Positions 36,043 through 44,741 of a stretch of DNA of 64,000 bases are shown one piece after another. Location: the NCBI GenBank assembly GCA_014654705.1, contig JACVZY010000012.1, forward strand, positions 25,464 through 89,463. Direction: 5' to 3'. The stretch comes from Ignavibacteria bacterium. Lineage in GTDB: Bacteria; Bacteroidota; Ignavibacteria; Kapaibacteriales; UBA4661. How positions within the stretch are numbered: the first letter of the stretch is position 1; every line of letters starts with the position of its first letter. The notes under the pieces were generated by a model that made no database searches, was not told the origin of the DNA, and saw nothing but the letters and a program-made list of their open reading frames with translations. A program made the translations under genes and the position numbers.

Positions 36043-36738
36043 ATGAAGAGCGCACAATTCCTTGAATCGCTTGATACCGTTATTTCTGAGCGAAAAATGC
36101 TGGAGCACCCGTTCTACCAAATGTGGAATGAAGGGGCGCTTACGCTGGATATGCTTCGCCAATATGCCAAAGAATACTATTGGCAAGTCTTTTATTTCCC
36201 GACATTTGTCAGCGCCACTCACGCAAATTGTGATGACATGACTGTTCGGCAAATGCTCCTCGAAAATCTTATCGAAGAAGAACACGGACCGAATAATCAC
36301 CCCGAACTTTGGCTGCGCTTTGCAGAGGCTTTGGGCATAAAGCGCGAAGAAATTCAAAATGGAAAATATCTCCCGACCACCAAAGACTCCGTACGCATTC
36401 TCCGTGAACTCGCAGGAAGACCAAACGCTGCCGAAGGGCTGGCAGCGCTCTACGCCTACGAATCGCAAATACCCGACGTAGCGCGTACAAAAATAGCGGG
36501 TCTGCAAAAATTCTACAATATCACCTCAGACGACGGCTTGATGTTTTTTACCGTGCATGAAGAGGCAGACGTGATTCACAGCCGTGTTACCCGCGAAGCG
36601 CTCGTGCGTATGTGTCCCACGCCGGAGTCCCAGCGCGTTGCTCTTGATGCAGCCCGTGAAGCCAGCGATGCAATCAATCTCTTGCTTGACGGTGTGTACG
36701 AAACCTATTGCGCCGAGAGACCGACGCTGAAAGCGTGA
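36043..36738 (+). CDS. CADD-like di-metal protein, putative self-sacrificing pABA synthase
   Basis: A 231-residue TenA/PqqC-fold protein that closely follows Chlamydia CADD (CT610): MLEHPFYQMW, YAKEYYWQVFYFPTFVSATH, LLENLIEEEHGPNNHPELW, AALYAYESQIPDVARTKIAG and FFTVHEEADVIHSR. CADD is a di-metal oxygenase that makes p-aminobenzoate for folate by consuming one of its own tyrosines. The residues implicated there (Tyr27, Tyr141, Lys152) align with Tyr25, Tyr139 and Lys150 here, and the metal ligands (Glu near 79-80, His86, Glu140, and the H/D/H of the last motif) are kept. It stands alone, with no folate gene next to it. Family assignment is strong; activity is inferred. Confidence 0.85.
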   Translation: MKSAQFLESLDTVISERKMLEHPFYQMWNEGALTLDMLRQYAKEYYWQVFYFPTFVSATHANCDDMTVRQMLLENLIEEEHGPNNHPELWLRFAEALGIKREEIQNGKYLPTTKDSVRILRELAGRPNAAEGLAALYAYESQIPDVARTKIAGLQKFYNITSDDGLMFFTVHEEADVIHSRVTREALVRMCPTPESQRVALDAAREASDAINLLLDGVYETYCAERPTLKA

Positions 36739-36773
36739 AAAATCTGTCGCTTTTGGCTATGCTTGTGGGTTTC

Positions 36774-37916
36774 TTAATTCATTGGCGTTGAGTCTGTGAG
36801 CGTGGACGTGCCTTCCACGGCAGCATTTTCTTGAGGACCGCCATTTGCCGTCTGTTCTTTTTTCGCCTCATATCGTGCTTCGCGCCGTTCTTCCTGCCTT
36901 TGTCCGTACCGCTCATAGGCATCAATAATCTCTGCCACCAATCTGTGCCGCACCACGTCACCTTTGTCGAAATAGACAAACGCAATCCCTTGTATGCCCT
37001 TGAGCACCTCTTGGATCTGTACCAATCCTGAATCGGTGCGGCGCGGAAGGTCTATCTGCGTAATATCTCCAGTGATAATGAGCTTGGAGTTACGTCCCAT
37101 GCGGGTCAAGAACATTTTCATCTGTGTAGCTGTGGCATTTTGTGCCTCGTCCAGAATGATGACGGAATTATTAAACGTTCTACCACGCATATACGCAAGC
37201 GGCGTAACCTCAACGATTCGCTTTTCCATCATGCTTTTGAGCTTGTCGCTTGTTACCATCTCAGCTAGCGCATCGGTAAGCGGACGCAAGTACGGGTCAA
37301 CCTTTTCCATATAGTCGCCCGGCAAAAAGCCCAAGGATTCGCCCGCATCTACCGCTGGGCGGGAGAGAATCATGCGGCTAACCTCACGATTCCGCAAGAG
37401 CGCCAGCGCCATTGCGACAGCAAGATAAGTTTTACCTGTTCCGGCGGGACCAATACCGAACACAATATCGTTCGTGCGGACTTTCTCAAAATAAAGTTTT
37501 TGCGTGGGAGTGCGGGCTTTAATGGTTTCGCCTTGCGCCAAGTACAAGATATTTTCGTCGGATTCCTGCATACGCGGTGTGCCGCCCGGAATGATACTCG
37601 CTATTGCAGCAGCTCGCTCGGTGTCACCTGAAACTTCCTTGTGTACCGTTTTTTTTGAGCCGACAAGATCCATCACTGTCAGCACGTCGTTCGTGGTAAG
37701 CGAGCCAGCGCGACGGATGATAAATTGCAGCTCGTTCAGCACTTTTTCTATCGTGCGGACTTCGGCAGCATCACCACGCACCAGTACATTATTGCCACGA
37801 ACTGTAATTGTTGCATCAAAGTGGTTTTCCAGCAGCCGTAAATTGCTGTCGTTGTAGCCAAAAAGCGTGAGGGTATCTGTGTTTTCAATGCGGAGTTTTT
37901 TTTCGATAAAATCCAT
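36774..37916 (-). CDS. phoH: PhoH-like ATPase
   Basis: A 380-residue PhoH/YbeZ-type protein: N-terminal KH-like region (FDATITVRGNNVLVRGD), then a P-loop ATPase with Walker A GIGPAGTGKTYLAVAMALAL, SRPAVDAGESLGFLPGD, Walker B VIILDEAQNAT and LIITGDITQIDLPR. It probably acts in RNA metabolism or ribosome assembly. The C-terminal 40 residues are polar and variable. It is 32 bp downstream of the SDR epimerase gene. Confidence 0.93.
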   Translation of the reverse strand: MDFIEKKLRIENTDTLTLFGYNDSNLRLLENHFDATITVRGNNVLVRGDAAEVRTIEKVLNELQFIIRRAGSLTTNDVLTVMDLVGSKKTVHKEVSGDTERAAAIASIIPGGTPRMQESDENILYLAQGETIKARTPTQKLYFEKVRTNDIVFGIGPAGTGKTYLAVAMALALLRNREVSRMILSRPAVDAGESLGFLPGDYMEKVDPYLRPLTDALAEMVTSDKLKSMMEKRIVEVTPLAYMRGRTFNNSVIILDEAQNATATQMKMFLTRMGRNSKLIITGDITQIDLPRRTDSGLVQIQEVLKGIQGIAFVYFDKGDVVRHRLVAEIIDAYERYGQRQEERREARYEAKKEQTANGGPQENAAVEGTSTLTDSTPMN

Positions 37917-37948
37917 AGAAATTGCCCTTCAAAAAATAACATTGTTCT

Positions 37949-38920
37949 TTATTGTTCGGAGAAAATATTGTGTAGCGCCGGAGCAATCGTTGGAAAAGAG
38001 AAGGAAAATCCGGCATCCAGCAGTTTTTTGGGTATAATTTTTTGTCCACCAATGAGCGCATCTGCTGCTTCGCCCATACCGAGACGTAATGCAAATTCCG
38101 GTACACTCAACCATGACCACGACGGGCGACCAAGTGCTTGCCCCAGCGCGGAGCAAAACTCGCCCATGCGAAGAGGATGCGGAGAAGCAAGATTATAAGC
38201 GCCCTCCAGACGAATATTCTCCAGAGGATAGACAAGCCCGCGAACGACATCTTCTATGTGAATCCACGGAAGCCACTGGTGTCCTGATCCGAGCGGCATT
38301 CCTAAAAATGCACGAAAGATAGGAACCATACTCTTCAACGCTCCGCCGTGAGCATCCAGAACAATACCAATACGAGGCGTTGCCACACGGCAACCATACT
38401 GAGCAGCCATCTGTGCTTCGGCTTCCCACTGCACACAGACCTCAGCAAGAAAGCCTTTTCCTGCGCTTGTGTCCTCGTCCGTAGATTCGTCTTTGCGGTC
38501 GCCATAGTAACCGACGGCAGAGGCAGACACAAAAAGCTGCGGCTTGGCGTTTGCCTCGGCAACGGCGCTAACCAAAAGGCGCGTTGTATTGACACGGCTT
38601 TGGGTGATACGCTTTTTCATGTCGTCTGTCCACCGTGAGTCAAAAATACCTTCTCCAGCCAGATGTACGATAGCGTCTGCACCGTCCACTTCCTTTGCCC
38701 ACGCACCGAGTGAGCGTGCATCCCACTCAACAAATCGCACGTTCAGACTGTGCGGGCTTTTTTGTTTTGCATCTTGCCCTGCATCGTGCATGGCATTTTG
38801 CCTTGCACGGCGCGTCAGAGCTACAATTTCGTGGTCTTGCTGCGCTAAATACTGCGAGACACGACTACCAATAAGACCTGTGCCGCCAGTCAAAACAACT
38901 TTCATATGTTTCGTCTCCAT
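37949..38920 (-). CDS. TIGR01777-family SDR epimerase (YfcH-like)
   Basis: A 323-residue extended SDR. N-terminal Rossmann MKVVLTGGTGLIGSRVSQYL, then DAIVHLAGEGIFDSRWTDD, SRVNTTRLLVSA, FVSASAVGYYGDR, RIGIVLDAHGGAL, WIHIEDVVRGL, and the DUF1731 tail ending IIPKKLLDAGFSFSFPTI. These are the family signatures. The substrate is not known. The coding start may be the ATG at 38920 or the one at 38905. An insert rich in Asp/Ala/Gln near residue 45 is unusual. Confidence 0.88.
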   Translation of the reverse strand: METKHMKVVLTGGTGLIGSRVSQYLAQQDHEIVALTRRARQNAMHDAGQDAKQKSPHSLNVRFVEWDARSLGAWAKEVDGADAIVHLAGEGIFDSRWTDDMKKRITQSRVNTTRLLVSAVAEANAKPQLFVSASAVGYYGDRKDESTDEDTSAGKGFLAEVCVQWEAEAQMAAQYGCRVATPRIGIVLDAHGGALKSMVPIFRAFLGMPLGSGHQWLPWIHIEDVVRGLVYPLENIRLEGAYNLASPHPLRMGEFCSALGQALGRPSWSWLSVPEFALRLGMGEAADALIGGQKIIPKKLLDAGFSFSFPTIAPALHNIFSEQ

Positions 38921-39160
38921 CGTCCATCATGCGAGAAAATGTGCCGTTTATTATGGCGTTTTTGTCTCTTTCAATATAAGGTTTTTTCGCGGGAAACGTT
39001 TATGTTCGGGCTTTTTCACGAAAACTTTTTAGGGTTGGTAATCTGCTCAAAAAGGTCTAAATTGACCGAATTTTAGCGCACCCGGAGAATCCGCGAGTGA
39101 ACTCGCATAGCCTCGCCCTCACCGGACTGCTTTATTTCACGTCTATTGAAAGAACCGACC

Positions 39161-39934
39161 ATGAAAACCAAACTGGAAATTGCCCGTAACTGGCTTCCTC
39201 GCTATACCGGCTCGAATATTGACGACTTTGGTGATTATATTTTGCTGACGAATTTTCATGATTATGTAACGCGGTTCGCTAATCAATTTGGGTGTGATGT
39301 CAATGGGGTGGGTCGTCCGATGCAATCGGCAACAAATTCTGCGGGGCTTTCCATTATCAACTTTGGCATTGGCTCGGCTAATGCAGCAACAATTATGGAC
39401 TTACTTGTGGCACGACAGCCTAAGGGTGTGTTATTTCTTGGTAAATGTGGGGGCTTGAAAGATTCAACTGAAATCGGTCATTTTATCTTGCCCATTGCTG
39501 CCATTCGTGGTGAAGGTACGAGCAATGACTATCTTCCGGCTGAGGTTCCTGCGCTTCCTTCGTTCAAACTCCACAAATTTATTTCCGACAAAATCCTTCA
39601 ATATGATCAGGAATATCGCACGGGCGTTATCTACACCACCAACCGCCGAGTATGGGAGTGGGATGAAGACTTCAAAACCCGCTTGCGCCGCCTTTCCACT
39701 ATTGGTATTGATATGGAAACGGCAACCGTCTTTATCGTCGGTCATGCAAACGAAATCGCACGCGGCGCACTCCTTCTCGTCTCGGATATGCCGATGCTAC
39801 CCGAAGGCGTAAAAACGGAAGAATCAGATAAAAAAGTAACTGCGAACTTTGTTGATTTGCACCTCAAAATCGGTATTGAGGCTATGACGGAAGTAGGCGA
39901 AAAAGGCGAGCATATTAAGCATCTACGATATTGA
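39161..39934 (+). CDS. amn: AMP nucleosidase
   Basis: A 257-residue enzyme of the nucleoside phosphorylase fold, matching the short bacterial AMP nucleosidase: NFGIGSANAATIMDLL, GVLFLGKCGGLKDSTEIGHF, AAIRGEGTSNDYLPAEVPAL, IYTTNRRVWEWDEDF, the IGIDMETATVF ribose-binding motif with catalytic Asp/Glu, and LLLVSDMPMLPEGVKTEESD. It splits AMP into adenine and ribose-5-phosphate. The ATG at 39161 is used; a TTG five codons upstream is less likely. It ends at a strong terminator shared with the convergent gene. Confidence 0.92.
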   Translation: MKTKLEIARNWLPRYTGSNIDDFGDYILLTNFHDYVTRFANQFGCDVNGVGRPMQSATNSAGLSIINFGIGSANAATIMDLLVARQPKGVLFLGKCGGLKDSTEIGHFILPIAAIRGEGTSNDYLPAEVPALPSFKLHKFISDKILQYDQEYRTGVIYTTNRRVWEWDEDFKTRLRRLSTIGIDMETATVFIVGHANEIARGALLLVSDMPMLPEGVKTEESDKKVTANFVDLHLKIGIEAMTEVGEKGEHIKHLRY

Positions 39935-39980
39935 GAAAAAATACCAAAGCCGCTCACAAAATCCCAACACACATTGATAC

Positions 39981-40030
39981 AAAAAAGCCGCGTGGAGAAT
40001 CCATAAATGAATACTTCACGCGGCTTTTTT
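39981..40030. terminator. Bidirectional terminator
   Basis: Stem AAAAAAGCCGCGTG/CACGCGGCTTTTTT with a 22-nt loop region, A-run on one side and T-run on the other, between two convergent genes (amn and the outer-membrane-like gene). Confidence 0.88.
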
Positions 40031-40048
40031 ATGGCGGTTAAAAAGCAA

Positions 40049-40762
40049 TTATTCAATACGAATCCGGACTCCAACATTGACCGCAACCCCACTTAAATTC
40101 TGGTTTGTCAGCCCTGTTGTGCTTGAACTGAGCGTCTCTTGCATACCCGTCACGAAACGGTAACTAGCACCCAATGATGCCGAGAGATTACTATTCAAGT
40201 TGACCTCACCAAATGCGGTGGGTTCTAGGACAAAGAACTGAGGCGAGAAGAGCCGCCCGACGTTTTCGATAATACCCAAAGGATTGAAGTTGATAGAATT
40301 GTTTCTGTACGTCACACTTGCACCACCATACCCCACTAGTAGCGAACCACCGACGTGCAGCAAACGATGAGGCATATAGCGATATTCGACCATCAAGCCG
40401 GAATAACCCATGTTTATTGCGGTGTTGCTGAGAGACCAATACGTGCCAAGTCCCACCAAGATACTTTTGTTGATAAGTGCCCCGCCGTGTACACCAAGCA
40501 TTGTTCCCCATCGGTCACCTATGGAAGTTGCTTTTAAGGTCGGTACGAAAACAAACGGTGCTTTTTCACCAAAGAGTGTTTCCATACCGCCATCGCCAAA
40601 TGTTTGTGGCGTAGTTTGTGTTTGTACGGGTTGCGTTTGTGTGGGTTGTTGCTGCGTTGAAGGGTCTTGAGCGAGTGCTTGGGAGACAACAATAGTACCC
40701 AGAAGGAAACTCGCCACGAGTAAAGAGCGCAGAGATACCGATTTTTGAAAGAGCGTTTTCAT
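40049..40762 (-). CDS. Outer-membrane beta-barrel-like protein (paralogue 1)
   Basis: A 237-residue exported protein: signal peptide (LRSLLVASFLLGTIVVSQAL), a Q/T/P-rich spacer, then alternating hydrophobic strands with many Gly and aromatic residues (WGTMLGVHGGALINKSILVG; LLHVGGSLLVGYGGASVTY) and a C-terminal strand VAVNVGVRIRIE, suggesting an outer-membrane barrel of about eight strands. It is related to the next gene upstream. The ATG at 40762 is chosen for the signal peptide. Function unknown. Confidence 0.7.
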   Translation of the reverse strand: MKTLFQKSVSLRSLLVASFLLGTIVVSQALAQDPSTQQQPTQTQPVQTQTTPQTFGDGGMETLFGEKAPFVFVPTLKATSIGDRWGTMLGVHGGALINKSILVGLGTYWSLSNTAINMGYSGLMVEYRYMPHRLLHVGGSLLVGYGGASVTYRNNSINFNPLGIIENVGRLFSPQFFVLEPTAFGEVNLNSNLSASLGASYRFVTGMQETLSSSTTGLTNQNLSGVAVNVGVRIRIE

Positions 40763-40827
40763 AACAGTTAAAAAATAGAAATGGAAAAATGAAGTAACAA
40801 TAGAGGGAACAATCCGCTGCTTGAACA

Positions 40828-41487
40828 TTAAAAACTGCCAAATTTGAGATTCAGCGAGAGCGAATAACTACTCACATCGGCGTTGGTCAAGCCGTCAAGT
40901 TGCACACCGGTAACGATACGGTATCCACCGCCCACCGCCAAACGAAGGAAATTAGTGATATTCAGTTCTGCCATGAGACTTGGCTCAATAACAAACATCG
41001 GTGAAATGCTGCGTGAAGAAACCGTAAAATCACGCGGGCGATAAAACCCCACACCGCCCCAACCAACCATAGTCTGCACGGCATAGTGAAAAACTTTATC
41101 GGATGCGCCGACATACTCAAGCACGATGCCGCCGTAACCAAAGGAAATGTTCTCGCCCGTCCGCATTGGTGCATTGATGTTGGTCGTCAAACCATAGCCA
41201 CCACCACCGATGAGCAACGTTTTATTGATAAACCAGCCGCCATAACCACCCAGCATCGTACCGAACTGCCCTTGAATGGGTGTGAATTTCATGCTCACCG
41301 CGCCATAGCCCGAACTGCGAAGCGGTCCAGAAAAAAGTGCCTCGGCAGTTTCGTCATCGTTAGCAGGAGTGGTTTGAGTGGTGGTGGTCGTTGGTGTTGC
41401 TTGCGCAAAAGCGGTGAACGTCGCAAGTGTCAGTGCCGTAAGAAAAAGAGCGAGAAGCCCGAACGATTTGATGATATTCTGTGTCAT
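40828..41487 (-). CDS. Outer-membrane beta-barrel-like protein (paralogue 2)
   Basis: A 219-residue exported protein with a signal peptide (LLALFLTALTLATFTAFAQA), a T-rich spacer (PTTTTTQTTPA) and a Gly/aromatic strand-rich body: FGTMLGGYGGWFINKTLLIG and LRLAVGGGYRIVTGVQ. These align with WGTMLGVHGGALINKSILVG and the SLGASYRFVTGMQ segment of the following gene, so the two arose by tandem duplication. They are 65 bp apart and likely co-transcribed. Confidence 0.7.
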   Translation of the reverse strand: MTQNIIKSFGLLALFLTALTLATFTAFAQATPTTTTTQTTPANDDETAEALFSGPLRSSGYGAVSMKFTPIQGQFGTMLGGYGGWFINKTLLIGGGGYGLTTNINAPMRTGENISFGYGGIVLEYVGASDKVFHYAVQTMVGWGGVGFYRPRDFTVSSRSISPMFVIEPSLMAELNITNFLRLAVGGGYRIVTGVQLDGLTNADVSSYSLSLNLKFGSF

Positions 41488-41711
41488 GGTTATTATTCGC
41501 TATGGTCGTGAAGAATTTGTTATTGCATTCGGTAATCAATTCTCTGCGCAAAAAGAACCGATGATGACGATGTGCTCTATTAAAAAGCCTCGACCAAAAA
41601 CTTGGTTACAAAACACGCATTATTTTTATCACCCTTTGTTTTGATAAGCTCTCTGGGGCGAATTTTAACGAATAGACTGTTTAGATTGATTTTGACAATT
41701 GCAAATATGGG

Positions 41712-41772
41712 GTGCGGAATTTTAATTCCACTGTTTTTGCCAGATAGACACGTCGGAATTAAAATTCCGCAC
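41712..41772. repeat. Perfect 18-bp inverted repeat
   Basis: Arms GTGCGGAATTTTAATTCC (41712-41729) and its exact reverse complement (41755-41772), with a 25-nt spacer. Each arm also contains the smaller palindrome GGAATT-TT-AATTCC. No T-run follows, so it is not a standard terminator. It could be a REP-like element or a protein-binding site. Confidence 0.65.
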
Positions 41773-41867
41773 TCCTCAATGGGTAAAAATCTCTGAAACA
41801 AAGCACTAGAACATAGACAATCTCCTGCAAAACATGAGTTGTCAGTATTATGCTGCAGTTTTAATTA

Positions 41868-41924
41868 TAGAACATTTGTTCTAGAATGAATTTTTAGTAA
41901 ATTTGCGTTAGAACATTTGTTCTA
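41868..41924 (+). promoter_or_regulatory. Promoter with two identical palindromic operators
   Basis: TAGAACATTTGTTCTA occurs twice, at 41868-41883 and 41909-41924. Each is a perfect 7-bp inverted repeat around TT, and the centres are 41 bp apart. Between them is a full promoter: TTG (41876-41878), 19 bases, TAAATTTG (41898-41905). The first operator covers the -33 element and the second covers the expected start of transcription near 41911, so a bound regulator should repress. The core GAAC-N4-GTTC equals the Gram-positive LexA box, but a TetR/MarR-type repressor is equally possible. Confidence 0.75.
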
Positions 41925-41954
41925 TTTTTATCAACCTTACACGGAGACTTGACC

Positions 41955-42845
41955 ATGAACGAACAGAAAATTGTGATAGCCGGAGCCGGAGGTGCAGTCG
42001 GTAAACATCTTGTGGCACAACTTCAGGACAGCCATTCCCTTACGCTTCTAACGCGCTCACGCGCAAAACTTGCTACAAGCCAAGTAGCAACCGCTTCAAT
42101 CGAAGGAGACACAAGTTCCCTGCGCATTGCGGAGGCAGATGTTCTTCGCACCGATACGCTTCAAGGTTTACTGGAAGGCGCTCACACGGTCATTTCTACC
42201 GTTGGAGCGTCACTGGACTTGCGAGCAATGAGCGATAAACGCTCGTTTATGGACGTGGATTTTGCGGGCAACAGTAATCTTTTGGAAGAAGCGCAACGAG
42301 CAGGCGTACGGCGTTTTGTCTATCTCTCGGCGTTTGGTGCGGAATCTATGCCGACGGCATACACACAGGCGCACGAGGCACTGGTACGGCGCTTGAAGGC
42401 ATCAGGCTTAGAGTATGGCATTGTGCGCCCAACTGGTTTTTTCTATGTGAATTTGGAGTTTCTGGGTATGGCAAAAAGCGGTGTGGCATCAGTAATTGGT
42501 AACGGTAGAGCACGTACAAACCCTATTCACGAAGCAGATGTCGCCAAAGCGTGTGCGGAATTGGCTCTCAAGGAGGGTAGTACAGAAATGAATATCGGCG
42601 GACCAGAGACATTCACGCGGCAGGAAATTGCAGAATTAGCATTTACGGTGCTGGGCAAAAAGCCCCGTGTGATGCACGTTCCGGCGCTTATGCCGCGTGT
42701 GATGAAGCCGCTGATAGCGCCGTTCAACAAGCGTATCGGAGATTTGGTTGAGTTCTTGGGTTATGTCGCCACGCACGAGTGCGTAGCACCGAGCTATGGC
42801 GAGAAGCGACTTGAAGACTATTTTCGGCAACAAATGCAGGCGTAA
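41955..42845 (+). CDS. NmrA-like NAD(P)-binding protein
   Basis: A 296-residue atypical SDR of the NmrA/YtfG-like group. It begins with the Rossmann motif IVIAGAGGAVGKHLVAQL, then TVISTVGASLD, FVYLSAFGAE, VRPTGFFYVNLEF, and NIGGPETFTRQEIAELAF. The usual catalytic Tyr-x-x-x-Lys is absent, so it may act as a redox sensor or as a quinone/NADPH-dependent reductase. The ATG at 41955 lies 30 bases after the second operator, so the gene appears tightly repressed and inducible. No regulator gene adjoins it. Confidence 0.83.
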   Translation: MNEQKIVIAGAGGAVGKHLVAQLQDSHSLTLLTRSRAKLATSQVATASIEGDTSSLRIAEADVLRTDTLQGLLEGAHTVISTVGASLDLRAMSDKRSFMDVDFAGNSNLLEEAQRAGVRRFVYLSAFGAESMPTAYTQAHEALVRRLKASGLEYGIVRPTGFFYVNLEFLGMAKSGVASVIGNGRARTNPIHEADVAKACAELALKEGSTEMNIGGPETFTRQEIAELAFTVLGKKPRVMHVPALMPRVMKPLIAPFNKRIGDLVEFLGYVATHECVAPSYGEKRLEDYFRQQMQA

Positions 42846-42870
42846 ATGTAACTATTGTGTGGATGGATTG

Positions 42871-44163
42871 CTACAATCCACACCGCGCAAAGATTGCATC
42901 CACATTCTTCGTGGATTTTTCGAGGTTGCAAATCTCATCTAATTCAGCATGGGAAAGATAACGGGCAATATCCGCGTCGGACTTGAGATAATCCAGAAAC
43001 GGCTTGCGTTCCTGCCAAGTCTGCATGGCATTGCGCTGCACCATTGCGTAGGCATCCTCGCGTGAGGCACCACGCTGGGCGAGTTCCAGCAAGACGGTTT
43101 GCGAAAACGTCAGACCACATGTAATATCAAGGTTGCGGCGCATTGCATCGGGATATACGAGAAGATTATCCAGCAAGTTATTCATCAGATGCAGCATATA
43201 ATCGAGCGCAATCGTGGAATCGGGACAGACAACGCGCTCGACACTGCTGTGCGAAATGTCGCGCTCGTGCCAGAGGGCAACATTTTCCAACGCCGCCATA
43301 GCATTACCACGCAGAAGCCGCGCCAGACCACAAATGCGTTCGGAAACAATCGGATTGCGTTTGTGCGGCATAGCAGAACTGCCTTTTTGCCCTTTGGAGA
43401 AGTACTCTTCAGCTTCCAATACTTCGGTGCGCTGCAAGTGGCGAATCTCCACTGCAATTTTTTCCAATGATGCGCCGATAATTGCCAATACCGATAAAAA
43501 TTCCGCGTGGCGGTCGCGCTGTATGACTTGCGTTGAGACGGGAGCGGGTTTCAAGCCGAGTTTTTGTGCGACGTATTCCTCCACCTTTGGGGAAATATGC
43601 TCGTAGGTGCCGATAGCGCCGCTTATCATCGCCACGCCAATTGTGTCAATCGCATGGCTGAGGCGGGTGATATTACGCTTACACTCTTCGTGCCAGAGCA
43701 AAAATTTCAATCCAAATGTGGTCGGTTCTGCATGAATACCGTGTGAACGTCCGATACAGAGTGTGTATTTGAATTCTTCCGCTCGCCGTGCAGTAATGTC
43801 CTTCAGCCGCACGAGTGCTTGCAGAAGAAGTTCACCGGCTTGTTTTAACTGCACCGACAAACACGTGTCCAGTACATCGCTGGAGGTCATGCCGAGGTGA
43901 ATGTAGCGAGCCGGTTCGCCGACATATTCCGCCACATTGGTCAGAAAAGCAATCACATCGTGCTTGGTGGTTTCCTCAATTTCAAGAATGCGCTGCACAT
44001 CAAAATTTGCTTTTGCTTTGATGGTTTCAAGCGCTTCTCGGGGAACAACACCGAGTTCGGTTTGGGCTTCGGTGGCAGCGATTTCTACATCGAGCCAGAT
44101 ACGATATTTGTTGGTATCACTCCAAATTGCACCCATCTGCGGGCGTGTATAACGGTCAATCAT
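42871..44163 (-). CDS. purB: Adenylosuccinate lyase
   Basis: A 430-residue enzyme of the fumarase/aspartase superfamily, usual length for PurB. It acts twice in purine synthesis (SAICAR to AICAR; adenylosuccinate to AMP). Seen: [65 protein letters not shown], the family signature [15 protein letters not shown] with catalytic Ser, and [18 protein letters not shown]. The ATG at 44163 fits the family N-terminus. It is convergent with the NmrA-like gene. Confidence 0.97.
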   Translation of the reverse strand: MIDRYTRPQMGAIWSDTNKYRIWLDVEIAATEAQTELGVVPREALETIKAKANFDVQRILEIEETTKHDVIAFLTNVAEYVGEPARYIHLGMTSSDVLDTCLSVQLKQAGELLLQALVRLKDITARRAEEFKYTLCIGRSHGIHAEPTTFGLKFLLWHEECKRNITRLSHAIDTIGVAMISGAIGTYEHISPKVEEYVAQKLGLKPAPVSTQVIQRDRHAEFLSVLAIIGASLEKIAVEIRHLQRTEVLEAEEYFSKGQKGSSAMPHKRNPIVSERICGLARLLRGNAMAALENVALWHERDISHSSVERVVCPDSTIALDYMLHLMNNLLDNLLVYPDAMRRNLDITCGLTFSQTVLLELAQRGASREDAYAMVQRNAMQTWQERKPFLDYLKSDADIARYLSHAELDEICNLEKSTKNVDAIFARCGL

Positions 44164-44222
44164 TGATTCTGCGAAAAATTAGGGAATAATGCGGTTTGTG
44201 TGGAATGTACGTCTGGTACGAT

Positions 44223-44711
44223 TTAGATAACTTCTTCGCACTCAATCGTGTACATAATGTCTGCAAATTCATCACCCACATTGGTATTGACGATAAGTTT
44301 GCCGCGCACCTTCACGACTCCGCCTTTGTACTGCGTCAATTTACCCTTTTTCATTTGTACAAAAACGACCTCATTCACCCGCAGCGGTGGGTGGCAAAAG
44401 CAGTTCATTGGCGGCGAAGAGGCGAGGACAAATTCGTCAATATCCTCAAGTTGGGTAAGTGCAGCCATAAAGCCCATCACTTCAACACTTTTGCCGTTGA
44501 ATTCCATCACATCCTGTGGCGGTTTTTTGCCCGGAATGTAGAGCCTGAGCGTTCGGAAGGACAATGTTTGGTAGGTGTTGAGCGCGGGCAGAAGGCTCGC
44601 GGTGAGTGGGTGCATTAGTGCCGCATGTGCATTGGTGCTGGCGAAGCAAAGACTTCCTGCCCAGAGAAGTAGCGCTATGGCGCTGTTGCGGAAAGCGGGT
44701 GTGGTTTTCAT
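44223..44711 (-). CDS. Exported DUF3299-like protein
   Basis: A 162-residue periplasmic protein with a signal peptide (IALLLWAGSLCFASTNAHAA). The mature part has the pattern of DUF3299: GKSVEVMGFMAALTQLEDID, FVLASSPPMNCFCHPPLRVN (a C-x-C-H-PP block), EVVFVQM and VVKVRGKLIVNTNVGDEF. The cysteines and His may bind a metal. It is 59 bp upstream of purB and 30 bp downstream of the PhnD-like gene on the same strand. Function unknown. Confidence 0.65.
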   Translation of the reverse strand: MKTTPAFRNSAIALLLWAGSLCFASTNAHAALMHPLTASLLPALNTYQTLSFRTLRLYIPGKKPPQDVMEFNGKSVEVMGFMAALTQLEDIDEFVLASSPPMNCFCHPPLRVNEVVFVQMKKGKLTQYKGGVVKVRGKLIVNTNVGDEFADIMYTIECEEVI

Positions 44712-44741
44712 AATTCTTGAATCAAATCTTTTGTGTAACAG

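Larger units (their letters stand above)
41488..41954. other. Intergenic region with repeats and operators (467 bp)
   Basis: AT-rich and without a convincing ORF. It contains a perfect 18-bp inverted repeat (41712-41772) and, further right, the twin-operator promoter of the NmrA-like gene (41868-41924). Confidence 0.6.

Noticed and set aside
39080..39130. Short GC-rich hairpin (GCGAGT-GA-ACTCGC) before AMP nucleosidase as a riboswitch
   Set aside because: A single small stem without any conserved riboswitch core; not enough to call.
41868..41924. Calling the twin palindromes true LexA (SOS) boxes
   Set aside because: The core matches GAAC-N4-GTTC, but no lexA, recA or repair gene is in the window and other repressors use similar palindromes; left as an open alternative.
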